From: Salticus scenicus
Lineage: Eukaryota; Arthropoda; Arachnida; Araneae; Salticidae
Assembly (NCBI GenBank): GCA_963930645.1
Contig: OZ005656.1
Span: forward strand, 192,400,979-192,464,978
Length of the DNA stretch: 64,000 nt
Direction: 5' to 3'
Both the position numbers and the translations under genes were made by a program. The notes below the pieces were generated by a model. It was not told the origin of the DNA, did no database searches, and worked only from the letters and a program-made list of their open reading frames with translations. Below, one piece after another: positions 56,955-64,000 of the stretch (position 1 is the first letter of the stretch; every line of letters begins with the position of its first letter).

Positions 56955-57091
56955 CTGAAACCGTTAATCTGCAGATTACCTAGTTAAAATGCAGAAAACT
57001 CTTTACTCAGCACTTTAACGGGTTATTTTAGTTAATCTGCAGATTAGCTAGGTAATCTGCAGATTAACGGATTTCGCGTTTTAACGGTAAC

Positions 57092-57690
57092 ATATATATA
57101 AATCAGTAAGTAAAAATAGTAATAATAATAATAATAATCATAATAACGAAAAACTGATTTTAGTTTATATTCCTCGAGTAAATAAGCTCCTAAGCTCCCA
57201 AACAAGCCAATCAAATATTTAAAATCTTGACTTTAACAGGAAGTGCACGCGATTATTCATACCAAATTAAGATTCCTACCGGAAAAGAGGTAGAAAAATA
57301 CATATTACAAAATAAAGCGAAGTTTTTTTTTAGCGTGTGTAATAGCTATAATTGACTCCCGTGCAACGTGTAAGACAAAACACGACAAATAAATGGAGAG
57401 TCATGAAGTCGAAAAACAGTCTCATGTAACGCGTAAGACAAATTTAGCATTTTCATAAAATTAATCAAATTTTTGTTTCCTCTAAGGAGTAAATGACTTA
57501 TATACATTTTTTTTTTCTTAAATTCGTAAATATAGTTTATGAATTAAAATTTTTTAAATAATTTATTTTTAATAAAAATGAAATAGTTTATTACGTCACT
57601 TCACACGTTAAAATTTAATTAGCTTGAGTCATATAAACTCAATAATCAGTTAAAATAATGTAGATAGCAAGATAAAATAATAATAGTAAT
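57092..57690. other. AT-rich stretch without a gene
   Basis: An AAT microsatellite (57117-57145) is seen. Nothing else recognised. Confidence 0.6.
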
Positions 57691-57749
57691 CAGGGCCTGA
57701 TTAAGGGGGAAGCTCGCTCTTCACACATTATTTATACTTACACCGTTAT
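57691..57749. mobile_element. hAT-like MITE D4, left 58 bp only
   Basis: CAGGGCCTGATTAAGGGGGA to CACCGTTA matches the D3 end, then the match stops in a TA run. ATGTAGATARCAAGAT stands on both sides of the region. Confidence 0.82.
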
Positions 57750-58289
57750 ATATATAAATGTAGATAACAAGATTTAAACAAAAATCTGATAAAGTATATT
57801 TAATATCCAGTAAAAAGACGATACTATTTAAAAGCATGCCTATTTTGAGTAAAAAGTCACGCCTTTATACGTTTCTCAAAAACACCAAATTATTTAACAA
57901 ATTCATTATTAAATAACTGAAATTTTGTCATCAACAATCGGAACGGTAAATTTCATTTGTTTATATATGCTAGAGTTCTACAAAGAGTCAAACGAAGTAA
58001 CTTTAAGGAAACGAGAAACATTAAGTAAAGTTTTCTTTCAGGAAAAGCCAGAGGGTGGGGTTTATTTTTCTTTTAGAATGCCATCAAAATTACCCACCTG
58101 TAATGTGTTAATTTTACAAAGATAGGTTAATTTGTAACGTAAACATCAAAACCTTACTTAAAAAACAATAAAAACAAAACAAAACAAAAATAAATAAATA
58201 AAATAAAATTTTTCAGTATTGGACTGAACTTGCGTAAATTGGTCTGATAATGCATGTCCCACATAACACGATTTCCTATGACCCAGAAC
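57750..58289. other. AT-rich stretch without a gene
   Basis: The 66-codon frame at 57925-58125 has no recognisable motif. Confidence 0.5.
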
Positions 58290-58470
58290 CAGACCTGCCA
58301 ACCTAATCCGGCAATTTATTAGTACCGCCCATTTTTCTACACCATTTATTTTTTGAGTTATTCTCTTCAAATATATTTACGATGAATCAAGAAAACAAAT
58401 ACTCAAAAAATTAAGTGGAGTAGAAAAATGGGCGATACTAACAATTTGCCGGATTAGGTTGGCAGCTCTG
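58290..58470. mobile_element. Foldback MITE A3 with 6-bp target duplication
   Basis: A 181-bp palindrome, CAGACCTGCCAACCTAATCC to its complement. CAGAAC is duplicated exactly (58284-58289 and 58471-58476). Confidence 0.88.
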
Positions 58471-58476
58471 CAGAAC

Positions 58477-58691
58477 GAATATCCCGCGTCACACAGTAAT
58501 CTACGGTACTTCAATTCTTAATTTTTAATAGTGCAAGATCAAGTACTTATACCTTCGATAATAAAACAAATTGGCACACTTTGCTTTAAATTCTTTATCC
58601 ATAATAAATGTGAACGGCGTAAGTAGAATTAATCGAAATTTAATAATATTGCGGTTTGTTTCAATAATGTATTTTATTAACTACAAAAAAA

Positions 58692-58722
<31 letters not shown>

Positions 58723-60295
58723 ACATTTTCGGCAAGCTTAAAGGCAAAGGTAGATTCCTGTATATTCATGTTACAAAAGTAAAGAAATATTACATATGCA
58801 TTAACACATACTTAGCCAATGGTTCTGTTCCCACACATTGCATTATTTACGTCGCTATTCTGTTTTCAAGAAATTTAATTTTCAACTACAAAAGGGTCTT
58901 ATTCATTCTACTTAAAATTTTAGGTAAGATTTATTGGTCAGTAAATGTTTCATTTTTTTTTTTTTTTTTAAATCCAAGCTCATAATCATTCAACAAATAG
59001 AAGCCATAAAGATATACAATCCCAGCAATTGTGAATCCGGGAGGGGACTATTGGGCTACAGCCCCCTCCTCACCCAAGCAGAATCAAAATTATAAATTTT
59101 ATTTAAAATTCATATAACTGTTGGTTTAATATCTTTCAATATATTCTTTTAAAGAAAAAATAATAGAAACGGGAAAATGCACTTGGGACCTTACTATGGT
59201 CAAGTACTGGTGAGCCTGGTGTTGCTATGGTCAAGTCAAGTACAGTTAAGTGGTAGCGGTTTTTGGATAGTTATTTCATTGTAACTTTTTTTGAATTATT
59301 AAAAGTTTTGTATTGTGTTTTTGTGATTCTTACTGTCAGATTAGTAAAAGTTGTAAAGTGAAACTGTTTTGGTTCACATAAGCTGGAACATTAACATTAA
59401 GTTTAGTTAACATTGGGCCATTTAGGCACCACTAAATTTCAATGTTAAATGTTACGAATTTAGTAAATTGTACGATTTGGCGAGATTTTAGTAGCAAAAT
59501 GTGCAACTTAGCAATGACATTTGTGATTTGGCATCAAAATTTGATAGCTGACGAGGAAATTTTGACTTGGTGACGAAATTCGTTATGGGACGACAAAATT
59601 TGGCGAGCATAGCGATGAAGACTGGCAGCTTTGGCGTCATTATATTTTCTTCCCTCGCGAAAGCCTCATATCTCTTCACAGACCAATATCTTGTTTCCAC
59701 AAGATAAAAAGTCAAAGGAAGCTGTAACGTATTATTCTCAATTTCAATTGTAAATTTTAAATTTTTGCCTAAACCGGCATTCTAAACCATTCACCACAAA
59801 CGATATTTGTATTAAGACTAACTTATTATTTTAATTTTATATTTTAAAATGATTACTTAAAGCGGTTAACATGTTTTTTATATTTTCAGTGATTTTTTTT
59901 TAATTATTGTTTGCACGTGACATAAGTATCAGATTATAAATTTAAGCAATGAAAGCTATAGGAAATGTCGGCTTCATCACAGCTGATGAAAATTCACTTT
60001 TTAACTTGTAACTTTTAAGCAATTGAAGTTATCGAGAAAGTTTAATTGCAAAAATTGTTCTTTAGAATAAGGCAGTAATTCGCCTGATTTAAAGTTTTTT
60101 CCTGTTTTCATTATTAAAGAAATTATGGGCAAAAGATAATTTCCACTCCCCACCATTTCCACCCACTTTGAGCTAGATACCCCATCTACGAACTCGACCA
60201 AAAATTTTTACTGTCCTGACAACATATCCCGATCTGGTTAAATTTAAATAAAAATGACTCCAGTTATCGTGTTCACAACTTAACACTTAACTTTA
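58477..60295. other. AT-rich stretch without a recognised gene
   Basis: An AAAT microsatellite (58687-58725) and a C-rich block (59040-59080, GGCTACAGCCCCCTCCTCAC) resembling part of repeat X are present. At 59460-59640 short phrases such as GGCGAGATTTTAG, GATTTGGCATCAAAATTTG and GGGACGACAAAATTTGGCG form a degenerate repeat. No gene. Confidence 0.5.
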
Positions 60296-60470
60296 TCTAT
60301 ATTAATAAAATCAGAATTTAGTCTGTAAATTTGTCGGAATCGAAACATTTTGCGATATCTTCACGTTTTCCACCCCATGAAAGCCGAAAATGACTTCAGA
60401 AAATTTTGCCTGTGTGTGTGTGTGTGTGTGTGTCTGTGTGTTTGTCATCGTGTCCGAATGTCGCTTTTTT

Positions 60471-60715
60471 GTCCGGGCATCACTTGAGAACGGCTGGACG
60501 GAATTCAACGACGTTTGGCAGGAATTTAGGTCTTCACCCAACTTAAAATTATATCTATCAACTTTTCAGAAATTCCCCCCCGTTCCCCCCCTAGGGGGTC
60601 AAAGACTAAAACACGTTTGTCCGGGCATCACTCGAGAACGGCTGGACGGAATTCAACGGCGCTTGGCAGAAATTTAGGTCTTCACCCAACTTGAAATTAT
60701 ATCTATAGAAATTTT
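60471..60715. repeat. Tandem pair, period about 148 bp
   Basis: GTCCGGGCATCACTTGAGAA at 60471 recurs as GTCCGGGCATCACTCGAGAA at about 60619, with the following CTGGACGGAATTCAACG. The same pair is in the next Helitron (63248 onward). Confidence 0.85.
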
Positions 60716-60888
60716 CAACATTATGATTAGTGTTTAAATTGTGTGTAAAAAACGCCTGCGCATGCGCCATAAATATTTTTTCTCTAAAATGCTTTGAATG
60801 AAAAAATAAAATATAAAAATAAATTTTTAAGTTAAAGACTTTTGTATTCGCGGGATTTTCACTACAAATTATGAAAAGATTGAAATGA

Positions 60889-61225
60889 AGTGTTGCCATC
60901 TAAGTTTCATACTTTAGTTGATTTTATAAAATCTAATTGTCGTATCGAAAAACTGTTTACACGCCAGGATTCAGAAAAATCACCTCTTTCATTTGGTACT
61001 AAATTTGTAAGGATAGGTCTGATATTTCTAATTTATTTTTCCCTTTATCCGTTTTTCCGTTGCCACTTAAATTTCATACTTTAGTTATATTTAAAAAATC
61101 TAATTGTCGCATCGAAAAACTGTTTGAACCCCAGGATTTAGCAAAATCGCCCCTTTCATTCGGTATCAAATTTATAAATATAGGTCTGATATTTCTAATT
61201 TATTTTACCCTTTTTCCGTTTTCAA
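60889..61225. repeat. Tandem pair, period about 167 bp
   Basis: TTGCCATCTAAGTTTCATAC (60892) recurs as TTGCCACTTAAATTTCATAC (about 61059), followed in both by AAATCTAATTGTCG and CTGATATTTCTAATTTATTT. Confidence 0.85.
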
Positions 61226-61432
61226 CCCAGAATCGATATGGAACTGCTTTAGTATTGGATCCCTTTGGCAAAATTTGAAATTCGGCACCGAAGTAGCTCG
61301 GACTTTTCTCGCCAAGATCTTTAATTGCAGAATTGAGACAGCCAATTCAGTTCATCACAAAAATGGATTAAAATATTTAATGTCACCAAAGGGTTCCGAT
61401 ACTTAAGCTGTGCTTTTTGTATTTATTAGTGC

Positions 61433-61740
61433 TAGAGGCCTATTTCAGTTGGTACAGTTGTCGGATTTTTATACGTCACTCTTAATTAGTGCTAAGGGCC
61501 TATTTCAGTCGGTTTATTGAATGGGGATTTATTGAATGAAGTCCCCCCAAGGCCCAACTTTGACATGAGTCCCCCCAGGCCCAACTTTGACATGAGTCCC
61601 CCCCAAGGCACAACTTTGACATGAGTCCCCCCCAAGGTACCCCTATTTCAGTCGGTACAGCGTTGTCGAATTTTTATAATACACTCTTAATAGTGCTAAG
61701 GGCCTATTTCAGTCGGTTTATTGAATGGGGATTTATTGAA
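61433..61740. repeat. Duplicated unit of about 200 bp with C-rich block
   Basis: GTGCTAAGGGCCTATTTCAG then TCGGTTTATTGAATGGGG occurs at about 61491 and 61694. Between them lie about four units of the 29-bp minisatellite. Confidence 0.8.
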
Positions 61741-62277
61741 TGAAGTCCCCCCAAGGCCCAACTTTGACATGAGTCCCCCCCAGGCCCAACTTTGACATGA
61801 GTCCCCCCCAAGGTACAACTTTGACATGAGTCCCCCCAAGGCACAACTTTGACATGAGTCCCCCCCAGGTCCAACTTTGACATGAGTCCCCCCCAAGGCC
61901 CAACTTTGACATGAGTCCCCCCCAAGGTACAACTTTGACATGAGTCCCCCCAAGGCACACCTTTGACATGAGTCCCCCCAAGGTACAACTTTGACATGAG
62001 TCCCCCCCAGGTCCAACTTTGACATGAGTCCCCCCCAAGGCCCAACTTTGACATGAGTCCCCCCCAAGGTACAACTTTGACATGAGTCCCCCCAAGGCAC
62101 ACCTTTGACATGAGTCCCCCCAAGGTACAACTTTGACATGAGTCCCCCTCAGGCCCAACTTTGACATCATGAGTCCCCCCCAAGGCCCAACTTTGACATG
62201 AGTCCCCCCCAAGGTACAACTTTGACAGGAGTTCCCCCCCAAGGCACACCTTTGACATGAGTTCCCCCCAAGGCACA
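61741..62277. repeat. 29-bp minisatellite with higher-order pattern
   Basis: About 18-19 units of AACTTTGACATGAGTCCCCC plus CCAAGG and a variable three to four bases. Reading the variable part, the order GTCC, GCCC, GTAC, GCAC(ACC), GTAC appears twice in a row (about 61868-62150), so groups of five units of about 145 bp were duplicated together. The minus strand is open in all three phases through much of it because the unit lacks stops; I do not take these as genes. Confidence 0.9.
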
Positions 62278-62284
62278 CCACACC

Positions 62285-62491
62285 CTCATTGGAAAAAAGA
62301 GCAAAAAAGGTTGTTTTGCGGCTATAAGACAGTTTGGACTTCCAACAGTATTTGTTACAGTATCTGCAGCTGAAACACATTGGTTTGATTTAATGAAAAC
62401 TTTATCATGGAATTTAGATCGTCACGAATTAACTAAAGAAGAATTTGTCGATATTAACAAGTTTAGCAGTAGGCCTCTGGCACTAAATTAA
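62285..62491 (+). pseudogene. Fragment of Helitron Rep protein (Helitron-like N domain)
   Basis: A 68-codon frame without its own start begins right after the minisatellite: GKKSKKGCFAAIRQFGLPTV, FVTVSAAETHWFDLMKTLSW, NLDRHELTKEEFVDINKFSS, then a TAA at 62489-62491. The phrase IRQ-GLPT-F-T-SAAE-W is the mark of the Helitron-like N-terminal domain found upstream of the rolling-circle nuclease in RepHel. The nuclease and helicase parts are absent. It supports the Helitron assignment independently of the ends. Confidence 0.8.
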
Positions 62492-63084
62492 AATCTGTCA
62501 ATGTCAGATTTTCATGTTTGAAATAATGAAATAATGTCGTGCCTGTATATTTTATTTTATTTTATTTTTGATGTATTATATTTCTTGAATTTCATATTTG
62601 ATGTATTATATTTTGTGCTTTATTTATTTATAATACTGTCTATTAAAGACTTCTGTGGTCACGAAATTTGGTGTGTAAATTGTTTGTATGCATCCGGCAC
62701 TTATTGTAACTGCATTTCACGAAATTCGAAATCCCCCCCCCCCTTCTCGGAGTCGGAGGGCAATAAACATGTTGTAAAAACATGTTTTCCGTTTGAATTC
62801 GCTTTGAATTATCTTAGAATGGCGAATTTTGGTGTGTGGATATTGATTAAGTGTACGCATTATGTAGATTAGTGGGATTTTGCAAAACTTCGAACTCACC
62901 CGCTGAGGGTGGGGAAGTAAGAAGTGGGTAAGTTGTGCCGAAGACAGTGGGGACCCAGACTCCTAACATTGGGAGCGAGAAAACCTCTACCAATCACAGC
63001 GAGAACTTAGGTTATTAATAAAGATATGGCATTTTGACAAATCATTTAAGTTTAACGTCCAGCGAAGCGGGCAAAGCCTGCTAG

Positions 63085-64000
63085 TCTATATTAATAAAAT
63101 CAGACTTTTGTCTGTAAATTTGTCGGAATCAAAAAATTTTGCGATATCTTCACGTTTTACACCCCATGAAAGCTGAAAATGACTTCAGAAAATTTTGCCT
63201 GTGTGTGTGTGTGTGTGTGTCATCGTGTCCGAATGTCGCTTTTTTTGTCCGGGCATCACTTGAGAACGGCTGGACGGAATTCAACGGCGCTTGGCAGGAA
63301 TTTAAGTCTTCACCCAACTTAAAATTATATCTATCAACTTTTCAGAAATTCCTCCCTGTTCCCCCCCTAGGGGGTAAAAGACTAAATCACGTTTGTCCGG
63401 GCATCACTCGAGAACAAGTGGACGGAATTCAACGGCGCTTGGCAGAAACTTAGGTCTTCACCCAACTTGAAATTATATCTATAGAAATTTTCAAAATTAT
63501 GATTAGTGTTTAAAATGTGGGTAAAAAACGCCTGCGCATGCGCCATAAATATTTTTTCACTAAAATGCTTTGAATAGAAAAAAATAAATTTTTAAGTTAA
63601 AGACTTTTTTATTCGCGTGATTCGCACTACAAATTATAAAAAGATTGAAATGAAGTGTTGCCATCTAAGTTTCATACTTTAGTTAATTTTAAAAAATCTA
63701 ATTGTCGTATCGAAAAACTGTTTGCACCCCAGGATTCAGAAAAATCACCTCTTTCATTTGGTACTGAATTTGTAATGATAGGTCTGATATTTCTAATTTA
63801 TTTTTCTCTTTATCCGTTTTTCCGTTGCCACTTAAATTTCATACTTTAGTTATTTTTAAAAAATCTAATTGTCGGATCGAAACACTGTTTGCACCCCTGG
63901 ATTCAGAAAAATCACCTCTTTCATTCGGTATCAAATTTATAAATATAGGTCTGATATTTCTAATTTATTTTACCCTTTTTCCGTTTTCAATCCAGATTCG
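63085..64000 (+). mobile_element. Second Helitron, directly head to tail, cut by the window end
   Basis: It starts TCTATATTAATAAAATCAGA at the base after the CTAG of the preceding Helitron. It matches 60296-61230 closely, including the (TG)n tract, the 148-bp pair and the 167-bp pair. The (TG)n tract is shorter here. The 3' end lies outside the window. Confidence 0.85.

Larger units (their letters stand above)
52126..57091. mobile_element. GTTAC-ended element G3, 5 kb, with nested Helitron and mariner
   Basis: Left end GTTACCGCTAAAGTGCAG, right end TTTTAACGGTAAC, each within TA runs. Near both ends the motif GATTAGCTAGGTAATCTGCA and relatives (AGATTACCTAGGTAATCTGC type) is repeated several times (52140-52290 and 56955-57070). 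The interior contains the Helitron at 52830 and a mariner at 55585. Without them about 1.3 kb remains. Treating the two ends as one element is inference from end similarity. Confidence 0.5.
60296..63084 (+). mobile_element. Helitron, 2.8 kb, with minisatellite and Rep fragment
   Basis: The 5' end is A|TCTATATTAATAAAATCAG and the 3' end is GCGGGC-AAA-GCCTGCTAG|T. The body has (TG)n, a 148-bp and a 167-bp tandem pair, a 29-bp minisatellite and a fragment of the Helitron replication protein. The next Helitron starts at the following base. Confidence 0.85.

Noticed and set aside
61741..62277. Possible CRISPR-like array
   Set aside because: Units abut without unique spacers, and the context is a eukaryotic Helitron; it is a minisatellite.
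61696..62380. Three overlapping minus-strand open frames of 147-215 codons with repeated GGTHVKV and SCQSC patterns
   Set aside because: They arise from a 29-bp minisatellite with no stop in any of three phases. All three phases being open together argues against coding.
1..64000. tRNA, rRNA or small RNA genes
   Set aside because: I looked for tRNA-like A and B boxes and rRNA-like GC-rich blocks in the less AT-rich patches (780-960, 3085-3167, 19015-19240, 50270-50430) and found none convincing. A covariance-model scan would decide.

Overview
This is an AT-rich piece of eukaryotic nuclear DNA with no host gene that I can recognise. Nearly everything that can be identified is transposable-element DNA: a BEL/Pao LTR retrotransposon, two crippled mariners, pogo/Tigger-like derivatives, several Helitrons, and more than forty short non-autonomous DNA transposons (MITEs, many of them foldback palindromes). 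The mix of BEL/Pao, mariner, Helitron and hAT-like MITEs fits an arthropod. A narrower placement would be a guess.

Layout. 1-10 kb: a TTAA-flanked MITE (579-1014), a probable minus-strand Helitron (2140-7325) holding nested elements, and an internally deleted pogo-like element (7465-8687). 10.1-16.5 kb: a full-length BEL/Pao element whose two 376-bp LTRs differ at one base by eye, yet whose gag-pol frame has several stops and frameshifts. 16.5-24.7 kb: quiet AT-rich DNA with an old dispersed repeat (19.7-21.1 kb), TTAA and hAT-like MITEs, and a 1.6-kb element with inverted repeats. 24.7-47.8 kb: a dense MITE zone with a Hsmar1-like (cecropia-type) mariner (25725-26946), three diverged tandem copies of a unit of about 870 bp (27.6-30.7 kb), a three-level nest of MITEs (33858-34641), and a Helitron (41279-43681). 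48.3-49.2 kb: an eroded LTR-retrotransposon gag fragment. 52.1-57.1 kb: a 4966-bp structure with GTTACCG ends that contains a Helitron and a second mariner. 60.3-64.0 kb: two Helitrons placed exactly head to tail; the first holds a 29-bp minisatellite and a fragment of the Helitron Rep domain.

Relations. The elements are mostly parasites of one another. Insertion order can often be read from target-site duplications: a hAT-like MITE cut into the edge of an earlier MITE, and a Merlin-like MITE has a matching empty site in a second copy of its host repeat. No complete functional transposase or polyprotein is visible. The BEL integrase segment and the RT/RNase H segment are the longest intact open stretches. 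Calls rest on motifs, terminal repeats and target-site duplications read by eye; repeat-family names (A to L, M, P, R, X) are local labels for this window.
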